Virus record (IMG/VR): IMGVR_UViG_3300006810_000271
Coordinates: 1-29,086 of that record
Source: a virus
Reading direction: 5' to 3' (one strand)
DNA length: 29,086 nt
Shown: positions 1-8,213 of the stretch, piece after piece
How positions within the stretch are numbered: the first letter of the stretch is position 1
Layout of the letters: each line of letters begins with the position of its first letter
The notes under the pieces: model-generated
Database searches by the model: none
The model's input: only the letters and a program-made list of their open reading frames with translations
Told to the model about the DNA's origin: nothing
Translations under genes and position numbers: made by a program

Positions 1-388
1 GGGTATCAGGCTTACTATTACTTACTCTATATGTAGCATAATCTACATTATTTTCCCTCATTTTGACCTCTAGGTACAACCAATTCTCTTCATCCTCTTT
101 TGTTACTGATCCGATGTCTTCCTTGTTTTCTGGGAATAACCCATTAACCATTCCATTTGGCACTGTCAGGGTGGCTTTCGGATTTTCACCCGATGTCTGA
201 TCCTTGAACACAACATCCCAATGCGTACAGGTTGCCGAAGAAGCTTCTTCTAGGTTTGTATCAACAACAACTTTGTCACCAAAAGTGCTGACTAGAACAT
301 TATTTCCGCCTTGGACTTGTATTTTCTTTCTAGCCCTGGCTTCAAGTTCTATTTTCCTCTCAAGGTTTCTTAGATGTGCATCATTCAT
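1..388 (-). CDS. Partial distal tail protein, N-terminal 129 residues
   Basis: The frame is open from an ATG at 388 to the window edge with no stop, so the C-terminus lies outside. The start overlaps the upstream stop in an ATGA arrangement (388..385), which supports this start and implies translational coupling. The product begins MNDAHLRNLERKIELEARAR, a charged helical segment, followed by a beta-rich stretch rich in V, T, D and E. I recognise no family. Its place two genes after the tape measure is where distal-tail or baseplate-hub proteins are encoded in siphoviruses, so a tail-tip role is inferred from position only. Confidence 0.7.
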   Translation of the reverse strand, partial: MNDAHLRNLERKIELEARARKKIQVQGGNNVLVSTFGDKVVVDTNLEEASSATCTHWDVVFKDQTSGENPKATLTVPNGMVNGLFPENKEDIGSVTKEDEENWLYLEVKMRENNVDYATYRVSNSKPDT

Positions 389-1302
389 AGAAAGCTAGAA
401 TCAAAACGAGTATCAGCAATACCACTTTTTTCATCGGATCGGTATAGCAATCCATTCCACCCTAAATATCCACTTAGCGTAAAATCTACTTCCTGCCTAA
501 ACGCAGACCCTATAACCTCATGGGTTACCGAAGTTACCAACCAATTATAATCTGCATCAACCCCTCCCTTTGCCTCTGAGAATAACTCCGTATCAACATA
601 ATCCACTGGTGGGTCTACCTTTGCACCTACTGCATATATATATCCCCCATCCATAGGGTCGTTACTGATCTTTTGCTTAAAATCATTAGGTGCATGGGAA
701 ACAATAATAACTTTTAAAACAACTGAGAAATCTAGGTATTGTGTTACGCCTGGTAGATCATACATCGCTTCCTTTGGGAAATACCTAAAGCGCATACCCC
801 CAGCAGTACCACTACTCTCAAAGAACGCCTGATTTGATCCATTGGGTCCTCCCCCACTTACCTGCCCTCCGAACTTGTATCCAAATGCCTCATCCTCCTT
901 ATGGGCATCTGGGCTATTTGCTGGAATGTCTTTACCTTCCTTAAAAAATGGATGCGTCTGGATCGGTTCAGCTTTAGCACTAGACTCGACGCTATACCTC
1001 ACGAAATAATCACCACTCATGCAACCTTTGTATGTACAAGTAACAGTACCTAATCCAGCAGACATTCTCTGCACTCCGTAATTAGTTCTGACCAATGAAT
1101 CATATGTCGGATGGTTTTCTGATGCCCTTCCGTGCCTAACTACATCACTATAAGGTCCTATATAACTCACAGTAGCCGTGATAATTCCATCCATATCTTG
1201 TGAGAAATTCTCGTTGGTTTGCTTGAGGTTACCATCTAACTCTCCCGCACTTAATGAGGCTGGAGAACCATAAATTGTAATTGGTATTTCTGGGTCTGTC
1301 AT
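385..1302 (-). CDS. Putative distal tail / tail-tip protein, 305 aa
   Basis: A 305-residue protein starts 2 bp after the tape-measure stop and ends in an ATGA overlap with the next gene. It is acidic and glycine/serine-rich with mostly beta character, and has no signal peptide or transmembrane segment. A few cysteines occur in the first third (the stretch VTCTYKGCM around residues 87-95). I do not recognise a family. Position directly downstream of the tape measure is where distal tail (Dit-like) or tail-tip components are usually encoded, so it is called a tail protein on context alone. Confidence 0.6.
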   Translation of the reverse strand: MTDPEIPITIYGSPASLSAGELDGNLKQTNENFSQDMDGIITATVSYIGPYSDVVRHGRASENHPTYDSLVRTNYGVQRMSAGLGTVTCTYKGCMSGDYFVRYSVESSAKAEPIQTHPFFKEGKDIPANSPDAHKEDEAFGYKFGGQVSGGGPNGSNQAFFESSGTAGGMRFRYFPKEAMYDLPGVTQYLDFSVVLKVIIVSHAPNDFKQKISNDPMDGGYIYAVGAKVDPPVDYVDTELFSEAKGGVDADYNWLVTSVTHEVIGSAFRQEVDFTLSGYLGWNGLLYRSDEKSGIADTRFDSSFL

Positions 1303-1304
1303 AA

Positions 1305-4300
1305 TTAAAAATTAATTGGCTCAATTGCTGGCTGGGCATCTAAAGACTTCTGCTTTATACTTGCCTTGAGAATTTCTGCCGATCGTAACAATTCATTCGA
1401 TGCTTTAACCTGCGCACTTGCACCATTTATCAAGTGATTATTAACTGATGATGAAACCATCTCCCACTTTCCTGCCTTCTGTCCCTTGATCAATGGTGTC
1501 ATTTCTTTTGGTGCTGGCTTAAGTTTATAGAAAGGCTCAGTTATGCCTTGATTAAACGCCGCAAGCACATCTGCGGGCATAGCCTCTCCATCACTACTTT
1601 CTGCCCCTTGGTTAAATGCTGCAAGCACATCTGCGGGCATAGCCTCGCTCTTACTGCTTTCTTCCTTTACCATCTCCCATCTCCCAGCTTTCTTACCGCC
1701 AATCATAGTGGCATTATCTTCCTTATTGGGTTTTAATGTGAAGAAAGGCTTTATTACTTTTTTCTGGAAACTTTCACTAATAGGCTCTTCAGTAATACTT
1801 GGACGAGTAGGTGCCACGAATGGTCGATCATCAGTCTTCTCTTCACCCAATCTACTTTTGGGCATTTCTTGCGTGCCAAACACTCGATTTATTGGCTCTA
1901 CCTTTTTCATTAAGGTTGCCTTTGTGTCCATTATAGTTGGCGATTCTGGCATATTCTTTAGACCCATCCTTTTTAACAACTCATGCACGTTGTCATATTC
2001 TGGCATCCCTCCTATATCGATTCTGCTAGGTATCTGCCTGAATACTCCACTTAAATCCTCTATGCCAGCAACCTTTCTATTTGCATTGGCAATCATTGGG
2101 GCTGCACGAAGTTGAGGCATCTCAAGCTCCCTACTTCCTTCAGAATATGCACCCAACAGCCCCTCCATCATAGCTAATTCTTGATAGCGCTCTAATTGCG
2201 TGGGAGCTTTCTGATCTACCTTGTCTCTGAAATTTTCGTCAATTCTACCCTCGCCCGAACTAGTTCTGCTCAATCGGGTTATAAAATCTAAAAACTCATT
2301 ATAATTATTAAATCCACCTTTTAGTTCACCATTTATCTTCCCAATAAGAGCAGCTTCATTCTCAACCAACTGCCCCTTCTCATCATATACTGGCTTCGCG
2401 GTTTTCATTATTCTAATAGTATCTAACAATGAAGTGGCTATACTTTCTCCTTGAGCCTTAAAATCTTCCATAGACCTTTTAAAATTAATTTCGTTATACT
2501 CCGTTGCCACACTTTGTGCAATAGGTGCAGAGGGGACTAGCTTGTTCCATTGTGCTATAAAACCTTTCATTTGATTGGACTGCTCCTCTGGGTCGCCTTT
2601 CTTTTGAAAGCTCTTCTTGATATCTTCTAGCTTTAGTTCATCAAGCATCGCGATGAACTCTTTTACATTTTCTGCACCAGTAATCGTCGGCACAAACGGA
2701 GCTGAATATGAGGCGGTTGCAGCCTGATTTTCACCTAAAGCGATTTGGTCTGGTATTTCTGAGAAATTAGAGACAGTTGTATTTAGAGCATCTAATGAAT
2801 TTTTAAGAGCAAGATTGCTATCAATAAGCTGATCTTCTGGGTCAAATCCATACACTCCTCCACCAGCACCTATCTTTGTTTTGGAATCCCCAGTTACGGA
2901 CGGCATGAACCCTCTAACTTCATAATCTCCAAGCAACGGGTCTTTTCTCTCATAAATATTACCCTCATTCTTTGGCACCCCTGGTGCAAAATCAGATAAA
3001 GGTGGCTTATCAAATTCATACGCCTCTATCTCTTTATCAAACGCCGTTATCTTTTCTTTCAGCTTTTGTATTGCTAAAGAATCTCTAACTGGTGCCATCT
3101 CAAGCTCTTTGAGCTCTATTCGCAATCCCTTAGCTCCATCTACAAGTGAATTGAACGCCTCGGTAATCTTTGCATTAGCATTCTTTACATCCTCGTCATA
3201 ATTATCATCAAGTGCATTTTGAATATCTCCAGCAAAACTCTCTATGCGTCTTTTATCCCTTGCATAAACCTCATTAAATAATATCTCGCCTTTATCAATT
3301 TTTGGCGTTTTTCCTAAATGCTCATCCGATATCTGCACGATTCTCTCGTAATAATTCTCTAAGTCCATCAATGATTTTTTTAGCTTTTTCGCATTCGATA
3401 TCTCCTTAGCTTTCTCAAAGACTTCTAAGCCTCTTTCGCCTTTCGCATTATGCTCATTGACCTTTTCTTGTCTACCTGCTGCAAATTTATCTAAATGCGC
3501 GAATAGACTACTGAACCCCTTGCTTATACCTCTACTATCAAATAATGTTTGTTGGTCTTCAAACCCATGCCTTCTTAAAATAAACCTCAGAGAGCCACTA
3601 TTTAAATTATTAATGTCTTTTAATACCTCTCGCAAGGAACCCTTTACCATCTGCTCCTCTGGGTTCACCATGTTAATTTTTTGACCCTTCATGCCAGCTA
3701 CAAGTTCCCTAGCACTTCCCATTATGGAGTGTCCAAGACTGGTATCCATGCCCTCAAAGCTCCTAAAGGAACTGAGTACTTTATCACCATGCTTTTCATA
3801 TAAATCATCTACATGACTCACAGCCTTTGCCAGTGCCGCGGGGTCTCCAGATAGCATCTCCTGTAAATTGCCATGGTTCCTCTTAAACGCTTCAGTTTTA
3901 GCCTCTCTTACTGCCGCCATATCCTCTTTATCATCAGGAGTTAAATTTGCCTTGATTCTCTCAATAGACGCAGAAAAGAATGCTATAAATGGAGATAACG
4001 CACTTAACAACATAGGTGATATTTTTGCAAAGCCCAATAATATGCGATCCACAAAAGCAACAGCAATATCACCCATGGCATTACCCAACCCACTTACGGA
4101 GGATGAGTCAATTGATATCATATTAGCCAAGGTATCAAACACTCTCTGAAATGTTTGCAATATAAACTTAGCAGCTTTCGCAAAAGCAGACTTCATGATA
4201 GCGATCAAATAATCAAAAAACTTATCATCTCTAATAAGCTTCTTTATAAACGCCCACTCTTGCTGGAATCTTTGCCCAAGACCCTGCCAATCAAAATTGC

Positions 4301-5429
4301 GCATTCTCTGCATACCTTGCTCCATGAAATCAAGTATGTCTTTGAATACTGGTTTTAGAACCTCTCCGAGCTTGATAAAATTATTCATCGAGGTACGAGT
4401 TATTCTGGCAAATCTAAAGCCGAGAGTGTCCATCATTTTAGCAGTAGCTTGAGCTTGCGAACCACTAGGGTCTTCAAGTGCTTCAACCATACCGACAAAA
4501 TTTGTAGACTTAGCCAAAGTTAAAGCGGCGTTGCCAGCCTCAACTGATCCAAATAAATTACGCATAGAAATTTGGCGAGACTTCGCATAATCCCCAAGCA
4601 TCTTCACCACATCTACAAGCCGTCCACCTTCCTTTATATACTCCTCAAAGGGTTTTCCACGGGATGCCTGCAAGAAAGCCATATTAGCCTTATCCCCAGT
4701 CCTTGATATTTCAATTAAAAACTGCCTTAACTGAGTTGTACCGACTCGAGTCAAAGTACCAGTCGCTGCTAACGCAGATATAGAACCAAATAAGTCATCC
4801 AATCTAAGTCCTAGAGACCCAGCTGTTGGTAATATCTGATACATATAATCAGCTAATTCTCTGAAAGTAGTCTTAGACATTGCGACCGACTTAAACATTA
4901 AGTCAGAAACATATTGCATATCATAAACTCCTTGACCATAAGAGTTCACCACATTTGTTAAAGCGTCGACCGATGTTTTAAGGTCAGTAACTCCAGCTAT
5001 CGCAGCCTCTTGTGCTACCTTTAAAAATCCCTCATCTAAACCTTCTGGTGCTACACCCGCAGAGATAGCCTGATACATACCTTTTGAAACTTCTTCTGGC
5101 ATAATACCAAACTCCTCCGAGAAGGATAACGCATCACGCTTCATCTCCTCAAAGAATGCTCTATTGGCATTTGGAAGCAAGGTATAGACCTCCATCATGT
5201 TCTTCTCAAACTTAGAGAAAGCTTTTGCTGATGCACCTAATACAGCAGGCACACCACCTAATATAGTTAAGCCAGCCGTGTTTCCAGCAAAGCTCAATGC
5301 TCCCCTTAATGATGCTCCGATACCTCTACTGAGTTTACCTAGCGTCGAGATGCGATCATTCACATCATCCATTGCTCTCTTAAACTGCTTGGTATCAGCA
5401 GCGATTCTTACTTGTGCTGTTGCTGGCAT
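1305..5429 (-). CDS. Tape measure protein (TP901-like)
   Basis: This 1374-residue protein is the longest in the window, and it follows the tail chaperone and one small gene. The N-terminus (about 1-75) is helical. Residues about 75-310 carry a region typical of the PhageMin_Tail/TP901 tape-measure core, with alternating helices such as SFSEEFGIMPEEVSKGMYQA (102-121) and a conserved-looking ATGTLTRVGTTQLRQF. A hydrophobic stretch near residues 450-490 fits the membrane-active segment seen in many tape measures. The rest is largely helical and charged. The family sets tail length and guides DNA ejection. Close to the C-terminus (about 1225-1335) it carries an internal duplication (see repeat entry). 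A downstream stop 2 bp before the next ATG suggests coupled translation. Confidence 0.9.
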   Translation of the reverse strand: MPATAQVRIAADTKQFKRAMDDVNDRISTLGKLSRGIGASLRGALSFAGNTAGLTILGGVPAVLGASAKAFSKFEKNMMEVYTLLPNANRAFFEEMKRDALSFSEEFGIMPEEVSKGMYQAISAGVAPEGLDEGFLKVAQEAAIAGVTDLKTSVDALTNVVNSYGQGVYDMQYVSDLMFKSVAMSKTTFRELADYMYQILPTAGSLGLRLDDLFGSISALAATGTLTRVGTTQLRQFLIEISRTGDKANMAFLQASRGKPFEEYIKEGGRLVDVVKMLGDYAKSRQISMRNLFGSVEAGNAALTLAKSTNFVGMVEALEDPSGSQAQATAKMMDTLGFRFARITRTSMNNFIKLGEVLKPVFKDILDFMEQGMQRMRNFDWQGLGQRFQQEWAFIKKLIRDDKFFDYLIAIMKSAFAKAAKFILQTFQRVFDTLANMISIDSSSVSGLGNAMGDIAVAFVDRILLGFAKISPMLLSALSPFIAFFSASIERIKANLTPDDKEDMAAVREAKTEAFKRNHGNLQEMLSGDPAALAKAVSHVDDLYEKHGDKVLSSFRSFEGMDTSLGHSIMGSARELVAGMKGQKINMVNPEEQMVKGSLREVLKDINNLNSGSLRFILRRHGFEDQQTLFDSRGISKGFSSLFAHLDKFAAGRQEKVNEHNAKGERGLEVFEKAKEISNAKKLKKSLMDLENYYERIVQISDEHLGKTPKIDKGEILFNEVYARDKRRIESFAGDIQNALDDNYDEDVKNANAKITEAFNSLVDGAKGLRIELKELEMAPVRDSLAIQKLKEKITAFDKEIEAYEFDKPPLSDFAPGVPKNEGNIYERKDPLLGDYEVRGFMPSVTGDSKTKIGAGGGVYGFDPEDQLIDSNLALKNSLDALNTTVSNFSEIPDQIALGENQAATASYSAPFVPTITGAENVKEFIAMLDELKLEDIKKSFQKKGDPEEQSNQMKGFIAQWNKLVPSAPIAQSVATEYNEINFKRSMEDFKAQGESIATSLLDTIRIMKTAKPVYDEKGQLVENEAALIGKINGELKGGFNNYNEFLDFITRLSRTSSGEGRIDENFRDKVDQKAPTQLERYQELAMMEGLLGAYSEGSRELEMPQLRAAPMIANANRKVAGIEDLSGVFRQIPSRIDIGGMPEYDNVHELLKRMGLKNMPESPTIMDTKATLMKKVEPINRVFGTQEMPKSRLGEEKTDDRPFVAPTRPSITEEPISESFQKKVIKPFFTLKPNKEDNATMIGGKKAGRWEMVKEESSKSEAMPADVLAAFNQGAESSDGEAMPADVLAAFNQGITEPFYKLKPAPKEMTPLIKGQKAGKWEMVSSSVNNHLINGASAQVKASNELLRSAEILKASIKQKSLDAQPAIEPINF
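1546..1646 (-). repeat. 60-bp tandem duplication inside the tape measure gene
   Basis: Two copies of about 41 bp (1546..1586 and 1606..1646) lie exactly 60 bp apart; the 26 bases at 1561-1586 and 1621-1646 are identical. In protein they give the motif EAMPADVLAAFNQG twice with a 20-residue period. They are flanked by a more diverged outer pair, KPFFTLKP..KKAGRWEMV and EPFYKLKP..GQKAGKWEMV, so the tail end of the tape measure looks like a roughly 200-bp duplication with one inner unit repeated. Confidence 0.85.
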
Positions 5430-5430
5430 A

Positions 5431-6063
5431 TTACATCCTTAATTTTCTATGCTTTCTTATGACATAAACCATCATATCTTGTCTTGCACTTTTTAATGCT
5501 CTTGCTTCCGCAAGCCTTCGGTGCTTACCACTTACCACTCCTGGAACTCTTGATTGCCATAAAGCGAAGGGTTTGTTTCCTGTTGTTTTAATTTTTACTT
5601 TAGTATTTGGCTTTGCTCCCGAGTGCTTCTTATCTAATGATGGCGTAAATGATCTTGATTTCGGCTTCTCATTGGGTCTCCATTGCTTATATAGCATGGT
5701 TGCTTGCAACCACGCAGTGCCTCGATTACTCCTCCATGCGATTGCTTGCTTTTTACTTTTCTTTAAACCTTTAGCTCTCGGTGATACCGCATGCCTTGGG
5801 GGTCTTAAAGTGCCTTTACCAGCGGACTCTCTTTGCTTAAACTCTTGCTTAATCTTGGTCTTAGTTGCTCTTTTTTCATACAGAGTCTGACGCATACCAA
5901 CGACTTTTTTTGCGGATGCAGAACGAGGAGAGAAACCAGTGATGACCTTCCTCATCGTATGCTCAACTAATCCAGCCGTAGCTCTCTTATTTGCCTCTAC
6001 ATATTTCTTAAATGCTCGGTCAAATAAATGTCTCTCAAACTTAACTTTTATAAAGCTACTCAT
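5431..6063 (-). CDS. Strongly basic tail-region protein, 210 aa
   Basis: The product is very rich in lysine and arginine across its whole length (for example KGLKKSKKQAIAW and VSGKHRRLAEARALKSARQD), so it should be highly basic. There is no transmembrane segment or recognisable motif. Its ATG at 6063 lies 8 bp upstream of the stop (6056) of the frameshifted chaperone extension, so it is probably translated by coupling with that frame. It sits between the tail chaperone and the tape measure. A minor tail or assembly role is inferred from position; nucleic-acid binding is possible from the charge but not shown. Confidence 0.6.
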   Translation of the reverse strand: MSSFIKVKFERHLFDRAFKKYVEANKRATAGLVEHTMRKVITGFSPRSASAKKVVGMRQTLYEKRATKTKIKQEFKQRESAGKGTLRPPRHAVSPRAKGLKKSKKQAIAWRSNRGTAWLQATMLYKQWRPNEKPKSRSFTPSLDKKHSGAKPNTKVKIKTTGNKPFALWQSRVPGVVSGKHRRLAEARALKSARQDMMVYVIRKHRKLRM

Positions 6064-6693
6064 CCTTTAATATAGCCCCAATGTCCTCTACCGCATCGTC
6101 AGTCCAGCGAAGCTTGACATCATTGTATTTGTAATAACACCACAGATGCATCCATAGCTCAGCCATGGGCATATTCCAGAATATATCCCTAGCCCTTAGT
6201 GCATCACCCTTTGCTAGGGCGAAGCATATCATTAAGAGGGTTGGGGGGTGGGTTGCTTTTTTTTTGGGTCACTTGTTACTAATTCAGCAATACCCTCATC
6301 ACTTTCCTTCTGATCCTCTCCAGTCGGTTCTACCTTTGGCGACATTGCCTCACTTAACATTACACCAATCTTATCCCCCATCTGAGCAATATTGCCTAGG
6401 TCTACCTCATCAGCCCATGCTAACACATCGCCTATGAATTTTAAAGAGCATCCATTCTCATCGACACCCTGACTTTTATCGAAGAGACTTGCACGCACCT
6501 CATTAACAGAATGAGAATGGATGTAAAAGAATGCAACCGCCTCAAAGAATGGAACTTCCGACATTCCCCCCGAAGTGATTTTTAACTTAGCAAAATCGCA
6601 TAAACTTAACGATCCTGCTGTAGGTTTTTTTAACTTAATGCCACCGAAGTCCTCCGCCTCTGGTGCTAACATATTAACTATATCGCTACTCAT
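6056..6693 (-). CDS. Tail assembly chaperone gpGT-type fusion made by -1 frameshifting
   Basis: Reading from ATG 6693, a ribosome that slips back one base at the A9-G run (6265..6256) continues in a frame open from 6256 to a TAG at 6058..6056. This adds 66 residues to 146, giving about 212. The extension reads as real protein: it contains ALAKGDALRARDIFWNMPMA and ELWMHLWCYYKYND, rich in aromatic residues, and it fills the otherwise gene-free 6064-6231. Lambda G/GT and many siphovirus chaperones use the same arrangement directly upstream of the tape measure; the long form recruits the tape measure to tail-tube protein. The slip itself is inferred from sequence and family precedent. Confidence 0.75.
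6232..6693 (-). CDS. Tail assembly chaperone, unshifted gpG-type form
   Basis: This 153-residue product ends in a low-complexity tail, KKKQPTPQPS, after the slippery A-run. The N-terminal part (about 1-110) is a mixed helical domain with MLAPEAEDFGGIKLKKPTAG and a helix around EVPFFEAVAFFYIHSHSVNE. That is compatible with the gpG-like chaperone fold placed between tube and tape measure. Its ATG at 6693 overlaps the preceding stop by 4 bp. Recognition rests on position, size, and above all on the -1 frame that continues past the A-run into a convincing second domain. It would be made in excess over the fusion form. Confidence 0.75.
   Translation of the reverse strand: MSSDIVNMLAPEAEDFGGIKLKKPTAGSLSLCDFAKLKITSGGMSEVPFFEAVAFFYIHSHSVNEVRASLFDKSQGVDENGCSLKFIGDVLAWADEVDLGNIAQMGDKIGVMLSEAMSPKVEPTGEDQKESDEGIAELVTSDPKKKQPTPQPS
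6256..6265 (-). promoter_or_regulatory. Programmed -1 ribosomal frameshift site
   Basis: On the minus strand nine A residues are followed by G (6265..6256). In the zero frame the codons are AAA AAA AAG, so the last seven bases form the A-AAA-AAG heptamer known to promote efficient -1 slippage in bacteria. Zero frame stops 8 codons after the AAG; the -1 frame stays open for 66 codons. A 7-bp stem (arms at 6219..6213 and 6193..6187) lies 37 nt downstream, farther than usual for a stimulatory hairpin. Confidence 0.75.
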
Positions 6694-7088
6694 ATTTTTG
6701 ATGATAATTTTTTATGCAATGCTGACCCCTCATAAACCAACCATGTATTGCTCTTTTTCTTAACCGCTACCTTATATGGCTCTTCTTTTATCTTTGCCAC
6801 TAAATGCGTATGAGCATGTAAGGCTGACATAACTAAAGCCCAAGGGTGGCTTGGATAGTTTTTATCGAACCAATTATCATCATGCCACCAATCAGCTAGC
6901 TCACTTGTGGAGTAAGGGAAGTCATCACTTTGCATCTCAAATGTCCAATGCACGACCTCCCTTCCATCGATATGCCTTATCTTTTGAAAGGCTTCCCCAC
7001 TAAAGGGCACTCCAAAGGCTGCAAGTGCAGCAGCCAACTGCGTATTACGGGTACTAAATACCCGATGTTGGGACTGATCTGTTCTCAA
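6690..7088 (-). CDS. Tail-region protein of unknown function, 132 aa, TTG start
   Basis: The frame begins at a TTG codon at 7088; the next in-frame ATG is near residue 52, which would cut off a well-formed N-terminal part, so the TTG start is preferred. No good Shine-Dalgarno is visible; the 20 bases upstream hold a short direct repeat (TAGAAATTAG/TAGAAATT). The protein is rich in W and H in its middle (HWTFEMQ, ADWWHDDNWFDKNYPSHPW). Its stop overlaps the chaperone ATG by 4 bp. It lies between tube and chaperone, where some phages place a tail completion or minor protein. I do not recognise the family. Confidence 0.65.
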   Translation of the reverse strand: MRTDQSQHRVFSTRNTQLAAALAAFGVPFSGEAFQKIRHIDGREVVHWTFEMQSDDFPYSTSELADWWHDDNWFDKNYPSHPWALVMSALHAHTHLVAKIKEEPYKVAVKKKSNTWLVYEGSALHKKLSSKI

Positions 7089-7117
7089 TTTCTACTAATT
7101 TCTACTTTTTTAAATTC

Positions 7118-7576
7118 TTAGTGGTCGTCGTCTCCTCGCTTAAGGTCTTTAGATTCACCGAGACTTACATTGTGATAGAACTCACCAGTTACCTCAAACT
7201 TCATGAAATCTTCATTTGAGTTGTCTTGTTTAACTGAAACAATGAGGAGTTCACGATCTTTAGCGTTACCACCAGATGCGCCAGCATTACCGCCTTGTCC
7301 TACAATGTCACCGACATAAAGAGCAATAGACTCTTGGGCACCTAAATCAAAAGGAGCATTGTCACTGCATCCAGTGATGGTAGCCTCAAGTTTTGGGTCG
7401 CCAACTACCTGCCCTACACTAATTCCAACCTCATTTTTGAGCATTTGGTTGGTTTGAAACGATGATGTAGCTGAGACGGACTCAATTACCTTAAATGATT
7501 CCATTTCGGGGCATCCGAATTTAACTTCGGCTGCTTTACCGAATTTCTTTGTAGGTGTATCTGCTGCAAATCCCAT
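7118..7576 (-). CDS. Putative major tail tube protein
   Basis: A 152-residue, beta-rich acidic protein (AEVKFGCPEMESFKVIESVS, then VGDPKLEATITGC) with no membrane segment. It sits between the tail terminator candidate and the chaperone, the lambda V position, and its size is within the range of siphovirus tube proteins. The first about 25 residues and a glycine/alanine-rich loop (VGQGGNAGASGGNA, about 98-111) are the only low-complexity parts. The ATG at 7576 lacks a visible Shine-Dalgarno sequence but lies about 40 nt downstream of the shared AGGGAGACAA motif. A structural role is likely; the exact tube assignment is inferred from order and size. Confidence 0.65.
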   Translation of the reverse strand: MGFAADTPTKKFGKAAEVKFGCPEMESFKVIESVSATSSFQTNQMLKNEVGISVGQVVGDPKLEATITGCSDNAPFDLGAQESIALYVGDIVGQGGNAGASGGNAKDRELLIVSVKQDNSNEDFMKFEVTGEFYHNVSLGESKDLKRGDDDH

Positions 7577-7605
7577 AATAAATAAAAGTTAAGTGTTCAC
7601 AATAG

Positions 7606-8010
7606 TCAGCTTGTCTCCCTCTCAAATATAATTTCTAGTAATATTTCATTGGAAAAGAAGTCGTTTATGATTTCTGAATTAATTTCCTCTATGCACGCAC
7701 GAAAGACATTATAGCTGGAACTGCCCAATTCTTTGGTTAGATTATCGGTAGTAAACTGATCCATAATTTGCTGAAAATTTTGTGCCACCACTACACTACT
7801 CGTATCAGCATAATGTTCATCATACCTTATAGAGACCAAGCCTCTATAAACATCAGTGAACCCTTTATTAAAATTTTCTGCACTTTGAGTGTGGATGGCG
7901 ACACATGGAGCTGGCAGGTCATCACTACGCAACCCCTCGACTACTGGTATTCCCAGCCCAGCAGTTTCAACTTTTGATTTTATACGAAGAAATAGTAAGG
8001 AGGGTATCAT
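7606..8010 (-). CDS. Putative tail terminator (gpU/gpZ-like)
   Basis: A 134-residue protein beginning MIPSLLFLRIKSKVETAGLG. The pattern is that of small tail-terminator or minor-tail proteins: an N-terminal helix, then short strands (PAPCVAIHTQSAE, VSIRYDE), a helical middle and a final strand (ILLEIIFERE). It lies immediately before the tail-tube candidate, the place of gpU or gpZ in lambda. The ATG at 8010 overlaps the stop of the small upstream gene in an ATGA. The AGGGAGACAA motif falls within its last codons. The assignment rests on size, secondary-structure pattern and order, not on a signature residue. Confidence 0.6.
   Translation of the reverse strand: MIPSLLFLRIKSKVETAGLGIPVVEGLRSDDLPAPCVAIHTQSAENFNKGFTDVYRGLVSIRYDEHYADTSSVVVAQNFQQIMDQFTTDNLTKELGSSSYNVFRACIEEINSEIINDFFSNEILLEIIFERETS
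7611..7626 (-). promoter_or_regulatory. AGGGAGACAA motif, copy ahead of the tail-tube gene
   Basis: On the minus strand this reads TTTGAGAGGGAGACAA. Ten bases are identical to copies at 11602-11616 and 21091-21103. It lies within the last codons of the terminator candidate and about 35 nt upstream of the tube ATG. Function unknown; promoter start region, mRNA processing site or protein-binding site are all possible. Confidence 0.4.
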
Positions 8011-8156
8011 TTCTCATTATACTCCTTTATAAATTTATAACAAACCCAGGCTATGGTGAATAACCCCGCACATATACCGATTGCATGATTCCATTGACCA
8101 AGAGTAAAGGTCGAGATTGTGCCTATGACTCCAAAAACTGTAGTATTATCTGTCAT
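8007..8156 (-). CDS. Small single-membrane-span protein, 49 aa
   Basis: The minus strand from ATG 8156 to TGA 8009..8007 encodes MTDNTTVFGVIGTISTFTLG and continues with a second hydrophobic part, ICAGLFTIAWVCYKFIKEYN, ending in a charged tail. The stop overlaps the next gene's ATG by 4 bp, which supports it being translated. With one or two short hydrophobic spans and a position next to the holin candidate, it could be a small lysis accessory protein or pinholin-like peptide. No family is recognised, so the lysis role is an inference from size, hydrophobicity and neighbours. Confidence 0.6.
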   Translation of the reverse strand: MTDNTTVFGVIGTISTFTLGQWNHAIGICAGLFTIAWVCYKFIKEYNEK

Positions 8157-8179
8157 TGAAATAGAGATAAATTTCGATA

Positions 8180-8185
8180 ATTATA
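8180..8185 (-). promoter_or_regulatory. Candidate -10 box (TATAAT) ahead of the tail operon
   Basis: The 57-bp gap 8157-8213 is the most AT-rich short gap between these genes and holds a perfect TATAAT on the minus strand, directly preceded by TG. No convincing -35 box is visible at the usual distance. If real it would start a transcript just upstream of the 49-aa gene and the tail genes. Confidence 0.25.
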
Positions 8186-8213
8186 CATGCTATTAAAAAA
8201 TAAAATAATATGC

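Noticed and set aside
6187-6219. Hairpin with 7-bp arms as stimulator of the frameshift
   Set aside because: It starts 37 nt after the slippery site, much farther than the usual 5-9 nt, so I keep it only as a remark.
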